The notes beneath the pieces are model-generated. The model was not told where the DNA came from and ran no database searches. It saw only the letters and a list, made by a program, of their open reading frames with translations. The position numbers were made by a program, and so were the translations under genes. Positions 22,900 through 32,610 of a DNA stretch of 64,000 nt are shown in pieces. Location of the stretch: positions 1 through 64,000 of the forward strand of contig WEDG01000729.1 in assembly GCA_017591395.1 (NCBI GenBank), in the 5' to 3' direction. Source of the stretch: Schistocephalus solidus. Its lineage: Eukaryota; Platyhelminthes; Cestoda; Diphyllobothriidea; Diphyllobothriidae. The stretch's first letter is position 1, and the number at the start of each line of letters is the position of its first letter.

Positions 22900-23340
22900 T
22901 ACGTCTTTTCTATATGTTAGGCTTGCAGCAATTGGATCATCCGTTTTAGCAATGTTCATTCCTAAAGCATTGTATGCTGTTTGAAAAATATATAACCTGG
23001 ATGACAGGTATTGCAAGATTTTATGAGCCCCAAATTGTATCTTCCTAATGTCAGATTTTCCTTTGCCAGAATGATTGAGATACGGTTTATTTTAAAAGTC
23101 TCCTTTCAAAATTTTCAGCCATAAAGGACTCCATTCACTGGGGATAAAATTGGTACGCAAAAGAGATAGCACTGGAAGAAAACAGAAGATCTAAGGAGGA
23201 AAACCGAATATATATAGTAACTGAAAGCTGCAACTGTCGGCATCGTGAACGGTCATCCGTAAATGCATCGCAAAATTGCGCCAGATTTTCTTCAAAACAG
23301 TAAAGTGTCGTTTGCTTATGACCTTCTTTTTGTACTCAAT
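22900..23340. other. Sequence unique to the D1-B junction
   Basis: AT-rich, without a match elsewhere in the window that I can see and without a credible ORF. Block B starts directly after it. Confidence 0.5.
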
Positions 23341-24369
23341 ACAAACATAGAGTGGTAAAAAGCAGTATCCACTGAGAAAGATAGGCCAGCCCATGTACAT
23401 ATAAGAAAATTCCCACTTTAATAGAGGAGAAGAAAGGGGGTCTCAAATGATAAAACCCCCGAGACGGTCTCGGTACTTAGTATCACAACCCCACCCCAGT
23501 AATCCTCGTTAATCGAAAGTAAATTTCAAAAAGTTTGTCCGTATTCCCTGAGATATGCCAGCTCATGTACAAAATTGGATTTCTGATTGTAAAACCGCCT
23601 TGTGAATTGGAGCATGCAGTAAAAACCACATATGGTGTGCTAGGGTACCCGTTTACGATCCTAAGTTCACGTTGTTGATTCATTCACCTCCGGAAACTAT
23701 GCGAACCCCCCACGCTCTCTTTTGACTGGCACATACGTGCGGAGTGTGGTTTAGGTGTTCGTTGGGAAAGCATAACGGTTTATTTTTTCAATATTTGAGA
23801 CTAAATCTCAATTGGTCGTTGGTGGTTCTGTACAGCTTCATTCAGTTCAGATCCTTCCTATGCTAGGATTTTCAAAGTAACTGCTGTTTCCACCAGTCTA
23901 GCTACATTTTCACTTCCGACATTGTGCATTCTATCGTGAAGTACAATCGTGGAAAAGCTGAAAATGAACATTCTAGGCTTTCATTTGCTCCGTTCTTTTA
24001 TGAGGAAAAGAATTAAATTGCAGTCGCTATGAGGATCGAAGCGTGAGACGTGAGCCACGATCGAAACTAGCATCTTCAGTCGTGCAAGAGACTCAATTTA
24101 CTGGTTTATGCCTGCTTGCCATCGAGCTCACATCTGAAATGGAGACGAAATGGGAGCAGGGTGATCCCAATGGAGACATCATTAGGGGCAGATTCCCCGG
24201 CAGGTCTGATTTCTGCACCGATAAATATTCTGACGCCAATATATCTTCCTCCTCCCTTGCTTCTGGTTTAATCACAAACTTATCGGTACCCTGGTGAATC
24301 GACTTGCCAGCCATCCACTGTATCTTGGCCGCTAAGTTCGTTTAATATGTTTTGCGCAAATCTCTACAG

Positions 24370-24730
24370 ACAAGTCGATTGATGAGTTCATCGTCCTGCT
24401 GGCTTACCTGGGCTTGCCACTGGGACCTGAAGACCTGCTCGCTGTACTCTCTGTGGATTTCGATCTGAACGATGCCAATGAGGAGCACTCAGTGAAATCC
24501 CAGAGGAATGATTCCCCCAGTTCTTTCTGCTTGGCACGTCTCATCACCTCATGGTGTCTTGTGGGTCGCTCCTCACACAGTCAGAACCTCTACTCCAGAC
24601 TGCGCCAACAGTTGACGCCCGAGATTACAGTGGTGCCCCCACTTTTGCCCGAGCCGCAGATTTGTGTACCCCATCTCATTCGCCTGCCTCGGGAGCACGT
24701 TAGTCTGTTTGCCCTGGCGGCCGAATGGAA
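24370..24730 (+). CDS. UBR exon 9 copy in block B, intact frame
   Basis: Acceptor aatctctacag and donor gtaagt bound 361 nt, exactly the length needed for phase 1 in and phase 2 out. It reads DKSIDEFIVLLAYLGLPLG and later PHLIRLPREHVSLFALAAEW without interruption. Where block C has an extra AT, this copy reads SQRNDSPSSF in frame. It is orientated opposite to exons 1-7, and no exon 8 precedes it in this window, so it is either an orphan fragment or the true gene end placed in inverted order. Confidence 0.8.
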
Positions 24731-25239
24731 GTAAGTTCCGTCTCTACTCCTCCTTTTCTTAGTAACTTTCAACTATTGACCATTGGTTTCATCCTTAACC
24801 AACATATTAACAGTTTCCTCTGGTGAATGCCTTTTTTTGCCTGGAAACGTTGACCGACGAATGCGGGTTGTTGGCATTATTGTGCAGGATGAAAAACATC
24901 CTCCCTTCTATCTCTAGTCTATGTGAACGTTCCTGTTTTGGATAGAAAATAAAATTCAATTCTGCAGCGTTGGCCATCAACAACTTCAACAGTCGCGCGG
25001 CTCCGTGCCCTTTGTCGTTCTGCAAGATTGTGGAAGCTTGTCTCCTCGTTCACAGGTTGCATGGAGTGACCTTGCGAGGGGATGGCTCCCGATTCTTCAC
25101 CTCTATCCTTCTATCAGCCACTAGTGGTCAACATGGCACAGTGGTCGACAGGTTGACCATTTTCTTCTTGTCCAATTTTTCGGCCCTTTTGTCTGACTCT
25201 CCTGCTGTTAGGTTTTACCGTTGAAATACTACGTGGCCC

Positions 25240-25950
25240 GGCATGAGTTAGTGGTTAATGTTGGGCCGTGGGCGCAAGTCCGTGAGCCGGGCACGCGAAC
25301 CCTTGTAAGGAGAGACCAAATCGATATCCTGTTTGATGCTGGTCGGGCTAGAGTGCAAGGCTTTACGGAATTTTTGCGCCTGTTTGTTGTTAGCCATGGC
25401 AATCCCTTCAGTTTCATCCGAATTGAAACCGTAATCGCACTCAAGGCCATGCACAAACGCGAGCCGCAAGGGGTTACTCCGGCGGATGGTTAGTTTATGT
25501 TTGTTAATATGAGTCACAATTCGTTGGCCACTATGACCAACGTAAGCGCAAGATGAGTTGGCACACGTAATTTGATTAATGGCATTAGTTTGTTGCTCTT
25601 TGGGTATGGAGTCATTTACTCGGAATAGCGTTGCACGCAGCGAGGACGCCGACCTGAGGGATATGGTAATACCAAACCGGTTTAATTGTCGGGTGATCAC
25701 TTCGGAGATTCTCTGCATATAGGGTAGTGGGAAAAATTTCACCAGCCCTGGTTCCTCATTGCTGTCAGAACTCTAAGTTTGTCTCTGATATCTGAGGCAG
25801 TTTTTCACGAAGCTGGCTGGGTATCCGTCTGACCGGAATAACCGATAAAAGTAGGCGAGTTTTTCCCTACGTAGATAATCGCTGCTGCAGTACATAGATA
25901 CATAATGTTAGTTTGATTATTTTCTGTGAGTTACTTATGCGAACTTTGTG
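25240..25950 (-). mobile_element. Penelope-like element fragment: RT end, linker and GIY-YIG start (block B)
   Basis: The minus strand reads FFPLPYMQRISEVITRQLNR, FGITISLRSASSLRATLF, then TNAINQITCANSSCAYVGHS and GQRIVTHINKHKLTIR. The last part is the N-terminal GIY-YIG-like motif (CxxCxxxYVGxSGQR) that ends Penelope-like polyproteins. The upstream end (25,780-25,900) holds the YRLFRSDGYPASFV region in another frame. It lies in the intron between UBR exons 9 and 10. Dead by truncation. Confidence 0.75.
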
Positions 25951-26092
25951 TACAGGCCACCAAAAGAAACTTTGTAGGTTTTAGGTAAGCTGCGTTGTCT
26001 TCTCTAAAATTTTCCTGTGATATTTTTGTTACAAGGATATGCCACTCCGCTGTTAATTTTCTTCTAACATTTGCTTCATCTGGCACTTTAAG

Positions 26093-26401
26093 AAATGAAC
26101 ACCCTGGAACCAGCGCTCCTTTGTATCCGAGCCTCTGCCTTGTTTGTGGCACAGTCGCTTCGTTCCTCTACCCCAAATCGCAGCAACCAGTAGTATTGGG
26201 TTTCGAATCGTCAGCCCCGTTTCGCCTAGAACGCCACATCTGTGACATGCAAATACACGTAGGCCGCAACCATGCAGGTTACGCATTCATCCTTCTGCTG
26301 CAGATGGGTAACCTTCTTCTCCTTTCCGACCATGCCCGACAGATCACCAAGTTTCCAGAGCTCTACCGAGATGAGTTTGGTGAACCCGAAACCATCCTGA
26401 G
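26093..26401 (+). CDS. UBR exon 10 copy in block B, intact frame
   Basis: The 309-nt exon fits phase 2 in and phase 2 out and reads NEHPGTSAPLYPSLCLVCG and then FPELYRDEFGEPETILR. It has the full GNLLLL where block C lacks one Leu codon. The acceptor is tttaag instead of the tttag of C, still AG. Coding differences from C (for example PETILR for PDTHLR) suggest real divergence rather than a pure duplicate. Confidence 0.82.
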
Positions 26402-27204
26402 GTATGAACTACTAATGATGCCGAAGGGCGACCGAAAAATTAATAGCTCGGTTTACTTTTTTCCGGCTTTCTAGACATATAAGCAACGCCCAAGGAGTGC
26501 TTAAATAAGCCCATTTTATTTAATCCTTTTCTGAACAGAAACAAGCATCCACTATTCTACTTGATTTGCGCTTTCTAAACCTTCAAGTTGCACGTACGTA
26601 CGGGATGCAGCCTGATTTGAAAGAGCATATAGTTTGGTTCGTTTCTCCGTAGGCTGGTTGTGCCCGCTTCGTTTGGAGGTAGGGGAGAGACGACTTTGTG
26701 TTTATTGACTTTGAGCCGAGACGACTGCACGACCTACAGAAGGTTCTTGCGTAGACGCAAGACTCGTTGGACCTGCACCATATCTCCTTGTATACCGTTG
26801 TGAGGTCTGGCTGTTCTGAAGAGCGTTTGGTCGTTCTATAAGCTGAGAGGTCTCTTTCAAGCAAGATCGCTGTGTGGGGCATCAGTTGCGTGCCAGGTAA
26901 AAGCCATTACTGCCCACGCGGTCGATGTCACCTAGGTCGAGTTCAAAGGAAGAGTGTGTGTGTGTGGGTATGAGAGAGAGGACGTTTTTAATTGCTTTTT
27001 GATATAGAGTCCTGCATATCCCTGTCGTGTGGCTGAATGGGCTCTCTGCCAAGTGTTAATCAGCAGCTGATCACTGAGCAAAAATCAAAGCTGGTCTGAG
27101 GTGAGGATAGCTATTAGGAATAATTAGCAATAACGCTGATAGGGGCTGACCTGCCGAATGCAATTTAGTGACTGGTTAGTAACTCTTTATCCTTCTCTTT
27201 TTAG
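26402..27204 (+). other. UBR intron 10 in block B
   Basis: The intron begins gtatga and ends ctttttag, about 800 bp. It matches blocks A and C over 26,640-27,200. 26,575-26,635 is different from both, exactly where C carries the LINE 3' end and its tail. A GT/GA microsatellite lies at 26,955-26,985. Confidence 0.6.
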
Positions 27205-27295
27205 GCGTGGATGCCCGCTGTTTCTGGATGAAGCCGCCTATCGAAATTTGAATCGGACCTGGCTGAAGCATGCAACTATCCAGTCTGCCCCGTGA
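27205..27295 (+). CDS. UBR exon 11 copy in block B, intact frame with stop
   Basis: Acceptor cttctctttttag and 91 nt to TGA, the same length as exon 11 in block C. It reads RGCPLFLDEAAYRNLNRTW, then LKHATIQSAP. The replacements (RNLNR for RRLNE, HATIQ for HEAIQ) make it closer to the divergent copy at 21,136-21,226 than to block C. Confidence 0.82.
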
Positions 27296-27391
27296 CCCTT
27301 TCTTCACACAGGAAAGCTCGAGGACCGTCAGACGTGATTATGCTTTTCTATAAAATCTAAGGGGGTTTAACCCACTTGTGAAAAACTGGGC

Positions 27392-27463
27392 GACCTCGGT
27401 GGGATTCGAGAATCCAAGCCAGCAAATGGAAGGCTTTAGTACAGCCAACTGAGCTACGAGGTC
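27392..27463 (-). tRNA. tRNA-like 72-nt sequence with perfect acceptor stem, abnormal anticodon arm
   Basis: On the minus strand the ends GACCTCG and CGAGGTC pair over 7 bp, box A is a perfect TAGCTCAGTTGG, and a box B-like GGATTCTCGAATCC is present. The total length is exactly 72 nt. The central stem AAGCC/GGCTT pairs perfectly but encloses 11 nt instead of 7, and the T-arm is irregular, so no anticodon can be assigned. It may be a degenerate tRNA, a tRNA-derived SINE head or an armless-type variant; decoding function is doubtful. Confidence 0.45.
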
Positions 27464-27623
27464 ACACCGGGAGCCGTTGGTTTATTCACACCTAGGTCAA
27501 GTTACCCGCCCTGCCTATTGCAACGTATGGAATGCACTAATTCTGATACAGTAAGTTGACTGCCTTAACAGGATTTCCTAAGCAATCAATCTAGAATCCA
27601 CCAGAGGACTACCAGGCACAAGT

Positions 27624-27764
27624 AATCAGTAGAGGATTTTGGTGGATTTGAATAACTCAGCTGGCTAGAGCGTTTGCTATCTAAAGCCTTCCCATTGTTG
27701 GCCGCCGTTTTTTAACAATTGGATCAATAGAATTATTCAAATCTGCCAAATGCCTCTACTAATT
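27624..27764. repeat. Stem-loop repeat with tRNA-like centre (D2)
   Basis: Arms at 27,624-27,658 and 27,730-27,764 match in about 30 of 35 positions as inverted repeats, with a 71-nt spacer starting AGCTGGCTAGAGCG. The form suggests a MITE or a tRNA-derived hairpin. Confidence 0.65.
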
Positions 27765-29370
27765 TCCTTATTTGATATTAACTATCGGAGTTCCTGTTCC
27801 TTCTCTCGCTAGGTTTCCCAACTTCTGAGTTTCTCTTTCCATTTTGAGCAAAGGATTATTTGTCTGCGTGGTACTCGTCTGCCGCCGCCCTCTCCAGCCC
27901 GAAATTTCGTGTAACCCTTTTCTGCCTTTGTCCCCTGCGCCGCTGTTTCCTAACTTACTTCCATCGTACTGACTCCTGCTACCATTAAGCACTTTTTCCC
28001 TGACCACCTGAAAAAGCGGGTACATATGGCCTGGTCCTCTGTGGGGATGGAAGTCTTAAACTGGGCGGGCAAACTCAAACATATAAATTGTCGTCTGAAT
28101 GGGCAATCAAGATGGACAGCCGCATATTTATGGGTTAGTTCTAAAGAGAGGATAGGGATGACTTAAATGGCCGCTCAACGAGCGTCACAAAAAGTGTGCT
28201 GTGTAGGTGGGTTGCTTGGCTTCCATATCATGCCTATTCACCATGACTTCAACCTGGTGAAGAGCGTCCACATTTTCGGATGCGCGCTCCATTGAATGGT
28301 TGGCTTCAGGGTGGTTTAGGACTTCGTGATTTTTCAGTTCCTACTCAATGTCTGCACCCGCCTGACAATAAGACCTTTGCAGAATGGCTGCCCTCAGATC
28401 GGTGTAAGAGTTCGGTGGAGGGAAAGTACTTCAAAGTAATGCAAACCTAATTAGGCATGTATACGCGTGTTGTAAACGTGTGCTGCCGTGATCAACGATG
28501 AGGGTAGACCGTTATAAACTCCGAAGGACGCCAGCCCGAATTATTAAGGATATTTTGCAGCGCCACTGTTTTGAAGCATTGTGCCCTGGTTGATTATAGC
28601 GTTGCGGCTGTCAAGGCTGTGAGATCGACTATAACCACACACACTAAATTCGTTCCATCTAAGGGAGAAGCCAACGGCATCTGAGCAGCAATTTATTCGC
28701 TACAAGGGGCAGGTTGCTGTGAGATGGCTGGTTGCTTTTGGAGCATAGCAAAGCGTCCGTTTGCTAGCGCACGTTCAGCGGTGTATTGGCCCCGCGCTTG
28801 TCGCATGTCCGAGTCAGCACGAGGGAGCGAATGGTTGGGCATGGAATCGATTGGGTCAAGGGTTTGAAGTTGACAAACCAGGCCGGGCGACGTGCGGAAG
28901 ATAGCCTGGTGTGAGTGCAATCATGACTCAGCTCACGTCAAGTCGGAAGGATGACAGTGCGCTAGCGGGGTGTCTGCAGATTAACACGGTTGTCACGGCC
29001 GTCGACTGAGAAAACGGACAGCAAACAAGGGGTGCATGGGAGGTGGCTGCTACAGGGTACACACACCAGCATTCTCGCTCGCTCCGATAGTTTATATTAG
29101 AATTCATCCAGCCTGGTAATCGTTTTGACTTGGTCTCCTATAGGTTGATGAGAAGACGCACCCTTTTTCCAAATTTATTTTATTACTGGAACATTTAGCT
29201 CTGACCTGCTGGGCGTGCTGCCGAATTACAGGCTGGCTACTAACTGCTCCAAATTATATTCGTCAAACTTGATGAAACTGTCACCTCGGTGTTTACCATT
29301 TCGTAATCTGGCATAATCAGTAAAATATAGCCACTTATTTTCTCGCTACGAAGCTGGTATACGGAATAAA

Positions 29371-29649
29371 TTACATGGAAGTGTTAGGACTATACCACAT
29401 TTTCCCCGGCCCCCTTCCTCTGTTTAGAGCAGCTCTCACAGCTTTTAGGTGCTGAATCGTCTGTTCACATTGAGATATTTCAGTTTTGATGTCATGTGTC
29501 CTCTCGAGACTTTGGCTATCGACTCTGATGCTTATCACCCGGTCGACCAACAACTCTTCATCTCTCCCGGTCTGCTTCATACTGCACCGATTCCTGCTAG
29601 AGAATGCAAGCGTTCCTCCAACCGTTGTTTCTTTCTCCTGAACATGCAC
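29371..29649 (-). pseudogene. Coiled-coil-like open frame (possible LINE ORF1 remnant), D2
   Basis: A 92-codon open frame with a heptad-like run (LERTHDIKTEISQCEQTIQ, HLKAVRAALNRG). The D1 counterpart near 12,030-12,280 is frameshifted. The look resembles the coiled coil at the start of LINE ORF1 proteins, but there is no diagnostic motif. Function unknown. Confidence 0.3.
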
Positions 29650-31617
29650 ACTACTCTCTTTCCCCCTTTTGCTTTGAGTCTTAATATCCCGCGGTTTTGT
29701 GCTAAAAGATTATTCAAAAGGCGACTTGGCGAGCATACGCGCTGCTTTTAATGGGAATGTTCACAACTTTAAAAGATTATTCCTCATCATTTGCTAAATC
29801 GGTATTGCATTCTTGTTCCCAGAATGGCGTAACCAAGCGCACAGCATCAACATTAGTATTGTTACTTTATTACAGCAAAAGGGCTTTGATATTCGGAAAT
29901 GTGGAGGCCAAATATCCGAAAAATGCTTGATTCGATTTCAGGCAGGAAGTACGTGAGAACTGTAGCTTTATATTTCAGCGGAGTTATTTATAATTGCTCT
30001 GGCATTAAGAAATAAAACTAAATTATTGGTATAACTGAAACTCATAGTTTTTATAGTAGAACATAAAGTCGTATGGGTGTGTTTAAGTACGATGGAGCAG
30101 AGTAGTTTATCAAGATCAAAATTGCACGCGATATAAGGACCTTACCTCAGTTTGTCATGACAAGCAAAGACGGCAGATTTATAGTGTGATTTTCGGCCAA
30201 ACATGAACTGATTGGGCAAACTTACGGGTCAAAATATTACTTCTGAGGGTTCATTTTCCGGTGGCTGGAGATGCCATAAATTTACGTGGTAACATTTAGA
30301 CTAACCAGCTTACTACTTGCGTTCCAATGATTTATTGACGTCCCCACATCTTTTTATTCTGATTAATGTTGATTTATCAACTATGTCTTCGTTTTACGCA
30401 CGAGTGATTCGATACTGCTGTATGACTTTGGGGAAACAGAGTGGGCAGACTTCCTTGAGAAGCTCACGATATTTCATGAAATACCACATCTACCGAACAC
30501 CCGCCGATGTGGACAGTTTACCACCAATCATTTCTGATCGGATGCCAGCACACCGTTTCCAACCCGTAACGTGCGCGATTGTAGAACATTTATACATCGG
30601 GTTTCGAACCTTCAGCTGTTTGTAGCATTTGCCCTCAAGCTCTTACCAATATAGAATACAAATGTATGTTACCCTTTACCAGAGACGAAATGTGGCGTGA
30701 TGAACCCCCATCGCTATGCCCCAGCTAATTGACCGACTCCCAGCCTAGTGTGCTCTTATAAATGCCGTTCTTCCACCCTGCTATCCATGACTCCTTTCTT
30801 AACATTTTTCTCTTCGTTGTGGGTGGTTGTTTAATTTAGCCCCTACAATCCACAAACTAAGAAGAATTGGACGCTCATGTGCGTGGGATCTAGCAGAGGT
30901 TCGTGGCGGGCAAATGCTCGAATCGGACGACCTACTGCTGGAAGTGGTCTAAAAGCATGGGTGACATGTTGACTGGTTTCTTCAGCATCACTGCTTACCA
31001 CCAGAGGATCCTAGATGAGGGCGTAGGAAGAGAGATCACAGTGAAACGCTGAAGGGTGTGCGAAGTCTTTCGAATTCTATGGGACACTAAAAGAACTGGA
31101 AGCGGTCAAATAGAGTGGCATTTGACGTCCCCGAAATGTGTAACGGAGCGATGGCCATTTTACAAAAGGCCCACATCAGGTCGATGTGTGTGTGTGAGAG
31201 GATGGCCTCGAAAATCAAGTATAACTAATGACTCAAACATGAAAGAATTTATGACAAGCAAAGTAAGTTGTTTTGCTCCTTTCCCGGTAATCAGCGCAGA
31301 GGGGCTAGTCGCCATTTGCGGCCAGTAGGAACTCATGCATCAGGCGATGCCAGGCCCAGCATGTGCTCTGGCTGTTTTGTGTTCTCTTTCACGACCAGGA
31401 GCGTTCCGAACCCTCACACCTTGTCATCATAATTACGGTCCTATTTTACTGCATCGTTCCAGTCCTATCATTTCTAGCTATTAGTTTTTTAGGGAAACAA
31501 TGTTTTCTCCTGTAGTTTTTTTTTAATTGGGGACACGCTGAACTCTGCCCTCAATTCTACCCGTAGGAGTTTTTATTCAGTTTCTTTCCTAGTTTACCAT
31601 ATAATTCAGCAATTTAG

Positions 31618-31641
31618 TATATATATATATATATATATATA
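31618..31641 (+). repeat. AT microsatellite, longer in D2 than in D1
   Basis: About 24 bp of alternating AT; the D1 counterpart (14,308-14,321) has about 14 bp. Confidence 0.9.
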
Positions 31642-31796
31642 AGGGAGATGGGCAGAGCCTTTGAAAACCTTATTTAAAAATAGTGCTAGCAAAATATGCA
31701 AATCTTCCATGGCGATAGTGTCCTTGGCGTCGACACAAGGTCAAGGCGCGCTCGTCCTCTCCTACAGGCGTGAACCTTTAGAGTCAAAGTTTTCAC

Positions 31797-32085
31797 CCGA
31801 CATAGCCTCATTATTAGTCAGGTGGATCTGTTATACTAAGAAGTTTTTCCAAGCACGTATATAGATCCTTAGTTAAAAATTGTGGTAGAAACATTTGATT
31901 TACAACAATAATCTGTCTGCTATAACCGCTGTTATGGTCGACTTACCAACTGGCAGGAAATCTTTAGTGTCACTTTTTTAGCCGACATAGGCTCATTATT
32001 AGTCAGGTGGATCTGTTAAACTAAGAAATTTTTCCCAGCACGTATATAAGTCCTTAGTAAAACATTTGTCAGAAAAATCATTTGC
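31797..32085 (+). repeat. Two direct repeats of about 105 bp (D2)
   Basis: D2 counterpart of 14,473-14,760, with the same two units and the same differences between them. Confidence 0.7.
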
Positions 32086-32099
32086 CTGAATTTTTCCTA

Positions 32100-32610
32100 A
32101 GTTTGACCAAATTAAAAGCCTCCTGCTAGCAAAAATGAGAACGAAAAGCTCAGCTCGTCGCAAGCTCTCAAACGTTGTTCCTTTGTAGCATCTAGTAGTC
32201 ATAGCGGTGCTATGCCTATGCAGCCAGGTGTTAAAGGTAAGCAGCTTGATCTCTCTGCTTTACAAAATTGTAATAACTTTATTTTAAAGTATGGATCAGT
32301 TATTTCTATACTGGGGAGCTTATTCGACGGTGACTTCTCTGCTATTCCCGCTCAGGAATGTCAACGTCTGGACTCTCTCCTCCATTTGGTTGCCTGTGAA
32401 ACATTAGAACGACAGAAAAGAAATTATAATTTTCTTTTAAAAGTGTTTCCCGAGACAGAAGACTTATTAAAGTGATCATAGACTTCCTGTACTCATGCGG
32501 CTTCAACTACAAAATAGCGCAGGTCAAACAACTCTCCTCACTAATCAACTCAAATTTCACCAATCGAGGTGGACTCCATCAGAGCTTTTTCTGGAAAGAA
32601 TATTGCCCTT
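32100..32610 (+). pseudogene. LINE ORF1-like fragment (D2)
   Basis: D2 copy of the fragment at 14,778. The frame is open from MPMQPGVKGKQ (32,212) to ETEDLLK (32,475), then needs one inserted base to read on through DFLYSCGFNYK and LINSNFTNRGGLHQSF. Confidence 0.4.

Larger units (their letters stand above)
9940..22900 (+). repeat. Block D1 (first copy of about 13-kb mobile-element-rich block)
   Basis: Corresponds to 27,390-39,815 (block D2) in the same orientation. The coordinate offset is about 17.32-17.33 kb over 14.3-21.1 kb, where the two are almost base-identical. From 9.94 to about 12.5 kb there are many indels and substitutions. From about 21.1 to 22.09 kb D1 has unrelated sequence holding UBR exon fragments where D2 has a CR1 3' fragment. 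Confidence 0.88.
23340..27365 (+). repeat. Block B: inverted copy of UBR 3'-end unit, exons 9-11 intact
   Basis: The match to block C starts at caaacatagagtgg near 23,342, inside intron 8, and runs through exons 9, 10 and 11. It contains the same Penelope-like fragment as C (25,240-25,950) but lacks the LINE 3' end that C has at 42,560-43,085. It ends about 70 bp past the stop codon and joins directly to block D2. Confidence 0.85.

Noticed and set aside
27392..27463. Calling this a standard functional tRNA with an anticodon
   Set aside because: The anticodon-type loop has 11 nt and the T-arm does not fold normally, so no identity can be given.
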